NCBI RefSeq assembly: GCF_020404745.1
Contig: NZ_JAIZAP010000019.1
Coordinates: forward strand, 31,018 to 95,017
Length of the DNA stretch: 64,000 nucleotides
Direction: 5' to 3'
From: Aquibacillus saliphilus
GTDB lineage: Bacteria; Bacillota; Bacilli; Bacillales; Amphibacillaceae
This document shows positions 8,829 to 17,234 of this stretch, in pieces. Positions within the stretch are counted from its first letter, which is position 1. Each line of letters starts with the position of its first letter. The notes beneath the pieces are model-generated. The model did not search any database. It saw nothing but the letters and a program-made list of their open reading frames with translations, and was not told the origin of the DNA. The position numbers and the translations under genes were made by a program.

Positions 8829-9739
8829 TGAAAAAACTTAATACAGAAGTGAAAATTGGCACGCTAACATTAAAAAATCCTGTTATGCCAGCATCAGGTG
8901 CATTCGGTGTCGAAATGCAAGATGCGATTGATTTTAATCAATTAGGTGCTATCCTTCCTAAAAGTATAACCAAATACCCACAACCAGGTAACGCAAAACC
9001 GCGAGTATGTGAAACAACAGCTGGAATGATTAATTCGATTGGTATTCAGAGTAAGGGAATCGATTATTTTCTAAGTACTATTATTCCTTCCTTTGATACA
9101 TTTGAACCTCCTTTAATAGCTAGTATATCGGCTGATTCAATTGAAGAATTTGTAGAAATGTCTACAATTTTAGGGAACAACGGCAGCGTAAGCGCTTTGG
9201 AACTCAATATCTCCTGTCCAAACCTTAAAGGGGATGGTAGCGCATTTGGTATGGATAAAAGCGTAACGAACAAACTCATTTCTGAAGTTAGGCAGGTTAC
9301 CGAACTGCCTTTAATAGCAAAACTTACTCCAAACGTAACTAGTATTCAAGAAATAGCAATAGCTGCTGAAAAAGGCGGAGCAGATGCGCTTAATGTTGCC
9401 AATACCTTGCTTGCGATGGCAATCGATGTTGATTCGAAAAGACCATTAATTGGTAATGTAATGGGAGGATTTTCTGGACCTGCAGTTAAACCGATTATCG
9501 TGCGTATGATTTATCAAGTGGCTCAAGTTAGTTCCCTTCCAATTATTGGATGTGGTGGCATCATGAATGGAAGAGATGCTCTCGAGATGATTATTGCAGG
9601 TGCAAGTGCAGTTCAAGTAGGTACTGCTAGTTTTATTCATCCAACTGCATTAACGGATATTTTAAATGAAATTGAGACTTATTTAATAGAGCATGATATT
9701 GATGACATTAACGAATTAGTCGGTTCAGTAATCGTTTAA
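8825..9739 (+). CDS. pyrD: Class 1B dihydroorotate dehydrogenase/orotate reductase (PyrD-type)
   Basis: This FMN-dependent TIM-barrel enzyme has 304 residues from the ATG at 8825, where AAGGTGG is well spaced and the start overlaps the pyrK stop as ATGA. The upstream in-frame codon at 8780 lies inside pyrK and is unlikely. The class 1 active-site cysteine appears in NISCPNLKGDG, and FMN/substrate segments include ASGAFG, NSIGIQSKGID, AKLTPN and CGGIMNGRDA. Class 1B enzymes work with PyrK and NAD, and the family was first known from orotate-fermenting clostridia as an orotate reductase. Its neighbours (amidase, amidohydrolase, TRAP uptake) favour the catabolic direction. A biosynthetic duplicate is the alternative. 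Confidence 0.87.
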   Translation: MMKKLNTEVKIGTLTLKNPVMPASGAFGVEMQDAIDFNQLGAILPKSITKYPQPGNAKPRVCETTAGMINSIGIQSKGIDYFLSTIIPSFDTFEPPLIASISADSIEEFVEMSTILGNNGSVSALELNISCPNLKGDGSAFGMDKSVTNKLISEVRQVTELPLIAKLTPNVTSIQEIAIAAEKGGADALNVANTLLAMAIDVDSKRPLIGNVMGGFSGPAVKPIIVRMIYQVAQVSSLPIIGCGGIMNGRDALEMIIAGASAVQVGTASFIHPTALTDILNEIETYLIEHDIDDINELVGSVIV

Positions 9740-9760
9740 AACAGCTGGGAGGATATTAAC

Positions 9761-11182
9761 ATGATTTGGGATTTGAAAATTAAGAATGGAACAATCGTAA
9801 GTGGAACAGATATATACAAAGCGGACGTATATGTAAAAAATGGGAAAATTGGTGCTATAACCAGTGAAATCCTAGCAGGGGATGTGAACGAACAGATTGA
9901 TGTAGGTGGTAACTATCTATTACCTGGATTAATTGATACACATGTACACTCTAGGGATCCAGGACCAACGTACAAAGAAGATTTTTCCTATTCGTCACAG
10001 GCAGCAGCAGCGGGTGGAATTACTACTATATTTGAAATGCCTAATACAACGCCGCCTGTCAGTAATGGGAAGAATTTTGACAATCAAAAAGAAAACCTTC
10101 AGGCAAAAGCCTATGTTGATTTTGGATTATGGGCTATTTGTATCGGTTCTTTAAATAACACTAACATCAAAGAATTACATGAAAAAGGAGTAATTGGCTT
10201 TAAATTCTTCTGGGGCTATGCAGTTCATAAAGAAACCTTTCAATTAATGTATAATTACAAACCTGGTATGGACAATGTTATTCCTCCGTTTGATGATGGT
10301 GAAGTATATGAAATGATGGAAGAGGTTGCTAAGACTGGTAAGATTTTTGCTGTTCATGCAGAGAGTAATGAACTTATACAGAAACTTACGGCTCGTGTAG
10401 AAAAACAAGGTGGTAGAACTTATCAAGATTTACTAAAAGGTAGACCGAATTTAGTAGAGGTTCTTACCGTCAAAAAGGGAATTGAGATGGCGAAAGCTAC
10501 AGGTGTAAGATTCCACGTATTACATGTTAGTTCAAAAGAAGCGGTTGAGGCCGTTAGAGAAGCCAAGCAACAAGGCGTTCCGGTGACAGTAGAAACATGT
10601 CCACATTATTTATTTTTATCTGATGAAGATTATGAGAAAGTCGGACCGCAAATGAAAGTATATCCTCCTGTGAAATATAAGAAAGACCAAGACGCTATTT
10701 GGAAAGGGATTGCTGATGGGACGATTTCTCATGTCTGCTCTGATCATGCACCGCATACAGAAGAAGAAAAAGATGGAGATTTGTGGTCTATCCCTGCTGG
10801 AATGTGTGGCGTTGAATCGATGGTACCTCTTATGTTAAATGCAGTTAATGAAGGAAAAATTGAAATTACCGATATCGTTAGGCTACTTGCTGAAGAACCA
10901 GCTAAGCTATTTGATGTCTATCCGAGAAAAGGTGCTATCCAAATTGGTGCTGATGCGGATTTCACGATAGTAGATATGAAAAAGAAGTCTGTAATTAAAC
11001 GGGAGAATCTTCATAGTAAAAGTAAGGTAACAGCATTTGATGGCTTTAAAGTAACTGGTATGCCAATCCAAACGATTGTGCGTGGTAAAACAATTATGAA
11101 AGACGGCATTATCGTAGGTGAAAAAGGGTATGGTAAGCTCGTAACACCGGTAAATCACTCGCCTGGTGTGCACTCATCATGA
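9761..11182 (+). CDS. Dihydroorotase/allantoinase-type cyclic amidohydrolase
   Basis: This 473-residue binuclear-metal amidohydrolase would open a cyclic ureide ring. Metal ligands are readable: H61 and H63 (THVHSRDPG), K148 (GFKFFWGY), H199 (AVHAES), H255 (VLHVSS) and D328 (CSDHAPH). Arg65, Asn95 (EMPNT) and His332 lie where class I dihydroorotases bind the dihydroorotate carboxylate. The carboxylatable lysine at 148 is typical of hydantoinases and allantoinases, whereas class I dihydroorotases commonly carry Asp there. Allantoinase-like ETCPHYL is at 279-285. GGAGG precedes the ATG. Next to PyrKD it probably hydrolyses dihydroorotate to carbamoyl-aspartate; allantoinase activity remains possible. 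Confidence 0.82.
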   Translation: MIWDLKIKNGTIVSGTDIYKADVYVKNGKIGAITSEILAGDVNEQIDVGGNYLLPGLIDTHVHSRDPGPTYKEDFSYSSQAAAAGGITTIFEMPNTTPPVSNGKNFDNQKENLQAKAYVDFGLWAICIGSLNNTNIKELHEKGVIGFKFFWGYAVHKETFQLMYNYKPGMDNVIPPFDDGEVYEMMEEVAKTGKIFAVHAESNELIQKLTARVEKQGGRTYQDLLKGRPNLVEVLTVKKGIEMAKATGVRFHVLHVSSKEAVEAVREAKQQGVPVTVETCPHYLFLSDEDYEKVGPQMKVYPPVKYKKDQDAIWKGIADGTISHVCSDHAPHTEEEKDGDLWSIPAGMCGVESMVPLMLNAVNEGKIEITDIVRLLAEEPAKLFDVYPRKGAIQIGADADFTIVDMKKKSVIKRENLHSKSKVTAFDGFKVTGMPIQTIVRGKTIMKDGIIVGEKGYGKLVTPVNHSPGVHSS

Positions 11183-11925
11183 ATGCCAATGAACAACTAA
11201 GAAGCTTAATCAAAAGTCATCGTTCTATCAGGCGTTTTCAGTCTAAAGTTGTGCCCCAGTCCATTATTGATGATTTAGTGGAGTGTGCTAGGTGGGCACC
11301 GTCTTCTCATAACGTTCAATCGTACAGTATCATTTGTATTCGTAACCAGCAAACAAAAGAAAAATTAGATAAGCTTTGTGGAAACCAATCCTATATTAGT
11401 CAATGTCCAGTCTTCTTTGTTTTTGTAATGGATTTTTATCGACACGCTGTGATTAGCTCGGCTTATCAGACAAGCTTCGAGATAGAAGAAACAGAAAATC
11501 TGTTAATAGGATCAGTTGACACGGCATTAGTAGCAGAAAACTTTTTATTATCAGCACGTTCTCATGGTCTAGGTGGGGTGATGATTGGTGGGATTCGCAA
11601 TGAGGCTGAAGAAGTTGCCAAGCTATTAAAACTTCCTAAATGGACATTGCCGATTATGGGTATGTGTGTTGGTTATCCAGATCAACACCCGTGGCAAAAG
11701 CCGAGAATTACCAAATCATCCATTTATCATGAAGAGTACTATCAAACAGACAATTTGAATGTCGACCTTGCCAAATATGAGCATATTACTGAGGATTACT
11801 ATACGAATAGAACAAATGGTAAAAAAACGGATGGTTGGGGTAAACAAATGTCTGTTTACTTTTCGAAGGTTCGGAGAGCCAAATTAACTAAATTCATTAA
11901 AGATCAAGGTTTCTCCTTAAAATAA
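11179..11925 (+). CDS. Nitroreductase/flavin-reductase family oxidoreductase
   Basis: This 248-residue FMN protein is of the NfsA/FRP type. The N-terminal motif SHRSIRRFQSK at about 14-24 and ARWAPSSHNVQSYS at about 38-52 bind FMN phosphate. GLGGVMIGGIRN at about 130-142 and CVGYPDQHPWQKPR at about 168-181 are typical of the larger NfsA subgroup. The start overlaps the stop of the amidohydrolase (ATGA), so it belongs to the same transcript. A redox role on a pyrimidine or flavin is plausible; RutE of the uracil pathway is a nitroreductase-fold protein, but this sequence is closer to NfsA. The exact role in the operon is unknown. Confidence 0.82.
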   Translation: MNANEQLRSLIKSHRSIRRFQSKVVPQSIIDDLVECARWAPSSHNVQSYSIICIRNQQTKEKLDKLCGNQSYISQCPVFFVFVMDFYRHAVISSAYQTSFEIEETENLLIGSVDTALVAENFLLSARSHGLGGVMIGGIRNEAEEVAKLLKLPKWTLPIMGMCVGYPDQHPWQKPRITKSSIYHEEYYQTDNLNVDLAKYEHITEDYYTNRTNGKKTDGWGKQMSVYFSKVRRAKLTKFIKDQGFSLK

Positions 11926-11958
11926 TTTGGTAGCCTCGTGGAATTGGAGTGACGAAAG

Positions 11959-13242
11959 ATGAAAATGATTGCTACTGGTGATAGTTTTATAGCACGCAGA
12001 TTACCAGCCGAAAACAAGAATGCAATAGAGCTGAAGCGGTTATTTGAACAAAGTGACGTACGATTTACCAATTTGGAGATTACTACTCATCACTGTGAAG
12101 GATATCCATCCCCATTTAGCGGCGGTACATGGGCAATGGCTGATCCTGGTGTATTGGATGATTTACAATTTTACGGGTTTAATCTGTATAATTGGGCAAC
12201 CAATCATACAATGGATTACTTGTATGGTGGTTTATTAGCAACAGAACGGGAGTTAAATAAACGCGGTCTTATTCATGCTGGAACGGGGCAGACACTAACA
12301 GCTGCCTCAGAGCCTAGATACATAGAAACGAACAAGGCTAGAGTTTCCTTAATAGGTGCTACCTCTACGTTTCAATCCAATTGGATAGCTGCAGATGGCA
12401 CGCCCTATGTTCAGGGTAGACCAGGAGTAAATCCACTTCGTTATAAAGAGATAAATTACGTGACTAAACATCAATTCCAAACATTAAAATCAATATCCGA
12501 ACAAACTCACCTTGATGCTGATGAAGAGCTAAACCGTAAAGAGGGATTCTCAACTGAACAAAAAGAAGATGAATTCTCCTTTGCGGGTAAACAATTTAAA
12601 GTAGCTGACAGGACGTATCAGAAACGAGTTCCGTTAGCTGAAGATATGGACAGACTTGTTCGGTCGATAAAAACAGCAAATCGTCAATCCGATTATGTCG
12701 TGGTAAGTTTGCATTCTCATGAAATGAATGAAGTGGATAAGAATCAGCCTGCTGATTTTTTTCAAGAGGCTGCTAGAAGATGTATTGATGAAGGTGCCCA
12801 CTGTATTATTGGTCATGGACCACATGTTGTGCGGGGTGTAGAAATATATCAGGGCAAACCGATTTTTTATAGTCTAGGAAACTTTATATTCCAAAATGAT
12901 TCAGTAGAACATTTACCAAGAGACTTTTTTACTAAATATGGCCTCGACCCAGAAGCATCTGTAGCGGATGGTTACGATGCTCGAAGTGATAATGGAAAAA
13001 AGGGATTGGGAGTTAATCCATTTGTATGGGAATCAGTGATTGTTCAATTGGACTGGGAAGATGAAAAGGTAACGAAAATTACTTTCCTACCAATCGAATT
13101 AGGATTTGATCAACCGAGATACAAAAAAGGATGGCCAGTTCTATCTGAAGATAATACGGTTTTAGAACGCCTTCAGACCTTGTCTAAGCAGTTTGGAACA
13201 GAAATTACTATTGAAGATAACAAAGGCTATATTATCCTGTGA
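11959..13242 (+). CDS. CapA/PgsA-like metallophosphatase-fold protein, cytoplasmic
   Basis: This 427-residue member of the PGA_cap (CapA) family has a calcineurin-like metallophosphatase fold. Motifs seen are ATGDSFIARR at about 4-13, RFTNLEIT, NLYNWATNHTMDY, VVSLHSHEMNE, IIGHGPHVVRGVEIYQGKPIFYSLG split around 278-302, and NFIF. Capsule CapA proteins carry an N-terminal membrane anchor, but this one starts directly with the catalytic domain, so it is probably cytoplasmic. GGAGTGACG precedes the start, 33 bases after the nitroreductase, and a terminator follows. It is the last gene of the putative orotate operon. A hydrolase for a ureide, amide or phosphoester is possible; no function is known to me. 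Confidence 0.75.
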   Translation: MKMIATGDSFIARRLPAENKNAIELKRLFEQSDVRFTNLEITTHHCEGYPSPFSGGTWAMADPGVLDDLQFYGFNLYNWATNHTMDYLYGGLLATERELNKRGLIHAGTGQTLTAASEPRYIETNKARVSLIGATSTFQSNWIAADGTPYVQGRPGVNPLRYKEINYVTKHQFQTLKSISEQTHLDADEELNRKEGFSTEQKEDEFSFAGKQFKVADRTYQKRVPLAEDMDRLVRSIKTANRQSDYVVVSLHSHEMNEVDKNQPADFFQEAARRCIDEGAHCIIGHGPHVVRGVEIYQGKPIFYSLGNFIFQNDSVEHLPRDFFTKYGLDPEASVADGYDARSDNGKKGLGVNPFVWESVIVQLDWEDEKVTKITFLPIELGFDQPRYKKGWPVLSEDNTVLERLQTLSKQFGTEITIEDNKGYIIL

Positions 13243-13394
13243 ATAAAATTTTTGATAGCGGAAGAGTTGAGCGTAATAGAGGAGAAGCTAGATTCAGCTT
13301 CTCACCCAGCTCAATTTAGTGAATTAAGCTATCGTTTCATCATATGGAAGAGTGTTAGTAGAAGCTGCATGAAATAGAATAGATGCCCCATCTA

Positions 13395-13432
13395 AAAAAA
13401 GGTTACACAAATTCAGGTGTAGCCTTTTTTAG
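13395..13432 (+). terminator. Terminator of the 2.1-13.2 kb operon
   Basis: A 14-bp stem (13395-13408 with 13417-13430, one G-T pair) with a run of T at the 3' side lies 150 bp after the CapA-like gene. The rest of the gap 13243-13631 shows no gene with a ribosome site; the open frame at 13453-13662 has none. Confidence 0.8.
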
Positions 13433-13631
13433 AACTTCTATAGGGTCAACTAATGATAACGAACTCAGGTCGAGCAGGCCATTTGCAGTTGGCGATCCCC
13501 AACTTATTGGTTTATCAACTGCTGGGTGTAGTTAATAATTGTTGGATTAATAGACTTGCTTTAATTTATTTGATAATACTTATTTACCGCCAACAGGGGA
13601 TATGGCTTGATAGTGTAATTATGAAATTGAC

Positions 13632-14828
13632 TCACTTGATTAATTTTTTTGATAACGGGTAAATCCCAAAGCTTTGTATTACTAGTGAAAGCATAACAAC
13701 TGCGAATGATAACGAGACAATCCAATCTACTTCTGCACTATTGGTGTATTTGGAATGTAAAGTTAGAATTAAAAAGATCGACATCGTTCCTTTTAAGCCA
13801 GCCCATGAAATGAGTAATGATTTTTGCCAATGGATTTGTTTGCGTAAGTGTGGAAAGAGTCTTGTTGTACCAATAATAAGAAAGAAGCGAATGATCAAGG
13901 AAACGATAAATATAACAATCGCAAACAACCAGCCATCAAATAGTAAATATTGGGTTGCTTCAATTCCAATTATTAAAAAAACTAACGATAAAATAGATAA
14001 TTCAACAATTCCCCAGAACCCATTTAATGCTTCCTTAAAATGATCTTCTTTTATTGTACGGCCATACTCAAAAGATAATATTATTCCAGCGGATACTGTT
14101 GCAAGTACACCAGATACACCGATAAATTCTGCGAGATGAAAAATACCATAGGCTAATACAATGCTAAGCATGACCTGATACTCTTTATGGTGGGTATAAT
14201 GAACGCCTTTACTCATCAGCCAGCCAAAGACTACTCCAAGTAATGCACCACCAACGGAAACAAATAAAAATTCATTAATAAACGATAGCACAGAAACCGA
14301 TTCCTGATTGGATAACATACCCGTGAGCACGGTGAATACAACAATGCTTGTTCCATCATTCATCATCGATTCCCCTTCAACAATTGCTGCGGTTTTTTCA
14401 TCACCACCGGAAGATTTTTTAAGTATTGAAACAACGGAAACAGGATCGGTAGGTGTTAAAATCGAAGCGAGAATCAACGCACCGAGTAATGATAAAGATG
14501 TATAAATATTTCCTAATACAAAAATAACTCCACCCATTAATGCCACAGTTATAAGTAACCCAAGGGTTGCTAAGATTAGAATGATTCCGGCATTCTCTTT
14601 AAATGCTTTCGGTGGAAATTGATAAGCAGAAACAAACAGTAGTGAAGGTAAGAATATGTTATAAATAATCTCTCCAGTTAACTCTATTGAGGAAAAATAA
14701 GGAATAAACGATAACCCTATTCCCAGTAACACTAGAATAGTCGGAACAGGGAAATTTTCTTGTTTTTTATCAATCGAAAAAATAAGATAACCAATTAATA
14801 AGAGCCAAATAATTTGTGCAATGTCCAA
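13632..14828 (-). CDS. CPA1-type Na+(K+)/H+ antiporter
   Basis: This 398-residue integral membrane protein has about 12 helices. It shows the CPA1/NhaP signature ILTPTDPVSVVSILK at about residue 120-135 (ion-binding Thr-Asp) and the second signature VEGESMMNDGTSIVVF at about 152-167, where the paired Asn-Asp sits. It exchanges cytoplasmic Na+ or K+ for protons, which fits a halo- or alkali-tolerant host. It lacks the long C-terminal cytoplasmic tail of some NhaP/NhaK proteins and ends just after the last helix. It is a single gene on the minus strand. The start follows AAGGAGAATTCCC. Confidence 0.88.
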   Translation of the reverse strand: MDIAQIIWLLLIGYLIFSIDKKQENFPVPTILVLLGIGLSFIPYFSSIELTGEIIYNIFLPSLLFVSAYQFPPKAFKENAGIILILATLGLLITVALMGGVIFVLGNIYTSLSLLGALILASILTPTDPVSVVSILKKSSGGDEKTAAIVEGESMMNDGTSIVVFTVLTGMLSNQESVSVLSFINEFLFVSVGGALLGVVFGWLMSKGVHYTHHKEYQVMLSIVLAYGIFHLAEFIGVSGVLATVSAGIILSFEYGRTIKEDHFKEALNGFWGIVELSILSLVFLIIGIEATQYLLFDGWLFAIVIFIVSLIIRFFLIIGTTRLFPHLRKQIHWQKSLLISWAGLKGTMSIFLILTLHSKYTNSAEVDWIVSLSFAVVMLSLVIQSFGIYPLSKKLIK

Positions 14829-15058
14829 AGGGAATTCTCCTTTTTGTCAAATTGGAATTTTTAACTATAATTTTAGTATTGAGTGTTTGTATTTTAACAA
14901 CAGTAACAAATCCAAAGAATTGCTGTCCATGATAACCTTCTATCTAAGTGAATCTTACCATGATTATGAATAGAATTCATTTTACTTATTATTAAATTTA
15001 CTATATCGTTAGTTAGATTACATCTATTTTGTCGTATACCGAACTTGGGGGATTTACT

Positions 15059-16078
15059 GTGTCAGAATTAAGGGAGAATAATCTTTTTAAGAATACGGGT
15101 TTTGCGCGTGGAGTCCTGTTAACATTAGTATTAGCTTTCCTTGCTGGATTTATCGCAAGGCTGCCATTTCTTTCAATCATGGGTGTCATGATTATTTCAA
15201 TCTTTCTTGGGGTTGGTTGGAAAAGCGTTATCGGTGTTCGAAAAGATTTAACTGATGGGGTGAATTTCAGCTCAAAGATCCTGCTTCGTGCAGGAATTGT
15301 GTTAATGGGGCTAAGGCTTAATCTCGATCAGATTATTTCAGCTGGTACATCGATTGTTTTGATTGATGTAGTCGTTGTCGGATTTACGCTAATTGTCATG
15401 GTTTTACTCGGGAAATGGTTTGCTGTTGATGAAAAATTTGCTGCCTTACTCGCAGTTGGAACAGCTGTATGTGGGGCTGCTGCAATTGTAGCTGTAGCAC
15501 CTTTAATTAAAGCGAAGAAAGAACACGTGGCGATTGCTGTTGCTTTTATTGCTATCCTTGGCACAATCGGTACTATTTTTTATTCGATTTTGTTTGCAGT
15601 GTTCGATTTAGACTCCTATAACTATGGCGTTCTTGTTGGTGCTACACTTCATGAATTGGCGCACGTTGTTGCGGCAGCACTTCCTGGTGGCGATGTAAGT
15701 AGTGAGATGGCAATTCTAGTTAAAATGGGTCGTGTCGCATTATTAATTCCAGTCGCAATTATTTTAGGTAGTATCTTTGCTTACAAGAATCGCTCCAAAG
15801 AAAACAAGGGCAAACGAGAGCTGAAGAATTTGCCGATTCCATGGTTCATTTTTGGCTTTCTGGCAATGAGCATGGTAAATTCAACAGGAATCTTACCTGA
15901 TCGTTTAATTGATTTTCTCATTGCTGTCAGCATCTTATTATTATCGATGGCAATGGCTGGACTAGGACTAAGTATTAACTTTGCAGACTTTAAAAAAGTA
16001 GGAATGAAAGCAGTCGTTGTAGGAGTAATAGGTTCCATTTTATTGGTTGGACTTGGTTCACTTCTCATTATGGTTTAG
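15059..16078 (+). CDS. YeiH-family putative sulfate exporter
   Basis: This membrane protein of 339 residues (about 10-11 helices) belongs to the YeiH/Cons_hypoth698 family. Recognisable parts are the N-terminal FLSIMGVMIISIFLGVGWKS, then KILLRAGIVLMGLRLNL, the CGAAAIVAVAPLIKAKKEHVA segment (written here in two parts around about 143-163), and GATLHELAHVVAAALPGG. The family is annotated as a sulfate exporter, mainly from genetic links to sulfonate and cysteine metabolism. A TTG at 15029 is in frame, but GGGGGA is placed for the GTG at 15059. The neighbouring sulfonate-type ABC transporter on the other strand supports a sulfur role. Confidence 0.82.
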   Translation: MSELRENNLFKNTGFARGVLLTLVLAFLAGFIARLPFLSIMGVMIISIFLGVGWKSVIGVRKDLTDGVNFSSKILLRAGIVLMGLRLNLDQIISAGTSIVLIDVVVVGFTLIVMVLLGKWFAVDEKFAALLAVGTAVCGAAAIVAVAPLIKAKKEHVAIAVAFIAILGTIGTIFYSILFAVFDLDSYNYGVLVGATLHELAHVVAAALPGGDVSSEMAILVKMGRVALLIPVAIILGSIFAYKNRSKENKGKRELKNLPIPWFIFGFLAMSMVNSTGILPDRLIDFLIAVSILLLSMAMAGLGLSINFADFKKVGMKAVVVGVIGSILLVGLGSLLIMV

Positions 16079-16137
16079 TGATGAGCGTCTAGGCTCAGGG
16101 AATGAGCGTTCACGAGCGAGCTATGCTCACTATAGAA

Positions 16138-16178
16138 AAAAAGGTGCCAGCTTCAAGTGAAGCTGGCACCTTTTTCAT
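16138..16178. terminator. Bidirectional terminator between yeiH-like and ABC operon
   Basis: A 17-bp perfect stem (16138-16154 with 16159-16175) with a 4-base loop is flanked by A-run and T-run. It sits between two convergent genes and overlaps the stop codon area of the minus-strand lipoprotein gene. It should end both transcripts. Confidence 0.88.
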
Positions 16179-17179
16179 TAGTCGATAAATTGAGTGTCGA
16201 TTAAGTCGGAGAAGTCGGGTTCTTCTTTTAGGAATTTAAGGTCATAGGATGAGTCGCCAAATGATTGGACTGCATCTTCGTTAACTTCGTATGTGAAGCC
16301 AATGTTTTCCCATGAGCCATCAATTACTTCTTTGCTTAATTCTTGACCTGTTTCTTCTTTAATATCGTTGATTGTGATTGTTTTTGCTTCTTCTGGGTTG
16401 TCTGCGATAAAGTTAGTTGCATCTTTGTGTGCATTAACGATTTTTTGTATTGTTTCTGGATTGGAATCAATCATTTCACCTGATGCTACTAACACAGAGG
16501 CAGGTAATGTTGTACCCCATGAGATTTCGGTTGAATCGATAATTACTTTTGCGCCTGTTTCTTGTTGTAGAACCGATGCCCATGGTTCTGGTGCTACAGC
16601 AACATCAACTTTTCCAGTTTCGAACATTGCTTGGTATTGAGCGGGAGGACCAGTTGTGTGTATCATTGTCCCGTTAATACGTTCTGACGTCATGCCAAGT
16701 TCTTCTTTCATGTATGTTTCAAATTGAACGTTGTGTGTGCACCCAACTCGTGGTGTAACAAATGTTTTTCCTTCTAAATCTTCTGCTGTTTCAATGCCAC
16801 TACCTTCTCGTGCTAAGATTACCGTTCCGCCAGTCGATCCACCAGCGATAATGTTAACATCTGTTCCAGTTGTATAGTTGTTCATTGCAGGACCTGGTCC
16901 TACTAAACCAGCTTCAATTTCACCAGTTTTTAGGGCTGTCATGAAGGCTGAGCCATCAGGGAATGTCTTATATTCAATTTCAACATCGTCACCTAGTTGG
17001 TCCTGGTAATAGCCTTCTGCTTTAGCGACCATTGCTGGGACGTGATTAATGTTTGGGAAATAACCAATGGTAACTTTTTCAACGACACCTTCTGCATTGG
17101 TAGAAGAAGAGCTTCCGCATCCAGCTAAAAGTGCTGTTAAAGCTAGTATCATACTGAAAAATAAAATTCCTTTTTTCAT
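16178..17179 (-). CDS. ABC transporter substrate-binding lipoprotein (sulfonate/taurine/nitrate type)
   Basis: This 333-residue lipoprotein has the lipobox L-L-A-G-C (cysteine 21) and an SsuA/TauA-type domain: TIGYFPNINHVPAMVAK, GPGPAMNNY, FVTPRVGCTHNVQF and VAPEPWASVL. It delivers an anion-like solute to the permease and ATPase encoded just upstream. It is the last gene of a three-gene minus-strand operon (ATPase, permease, receptor). Sulfonate is the likeliest substrate because a YeiH-type sulfate exporter lies next door. Nitrate or a pyrimidine precursor (ThiY type) cannot be excluded. Confidence 0.86.
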   Translation of the reverse strand: MKKGILFFSMILALTALLAGCGSSSSTNAEGVVEKVTIGYFPNINHVPAMVAKAEGYYQDQLGDDVEIEYKTFPDGSAFMTALKTGEIEAGLVGPGPAMNNYTTGTDVNIIAGGSTGGTVILAREGSGIETAEDLEGKTFVTPRVGCTHNVQFETYMKEELGMTSERINGTMIHTTGPPAQYQAMFETGKVDVAVAPEPWASVLQQETGAKVIIDSTEISWGTTLPASVLVASGEMIDSNPETIQKIVNAHKDATNFIADNPEEAKTITINDIKEETGQELSKEVIDGSWENIGFTYEVNEDAVQSFGDSSYDLKFLKEEPDFSDLIDTQFID

Positions 17180-17234
17180 TCGTAAAAACCCCCTAATAAA
17201 AATTAACTCTCGTTAGTAAGAGCATATATCAAAT

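Noticed and set aside
13453..13662. 69-residue plus-strand frame after the CapA operon
   Set aside because: No ribosome site, and it runs into the antiporter gene on the other strand.
16368..16640. Plus-strand frame inside the ABC lipoprotein gene
   Set aside because: Shadow of the minus-strand receptor gene, which has a clear lipobox and family motifs.
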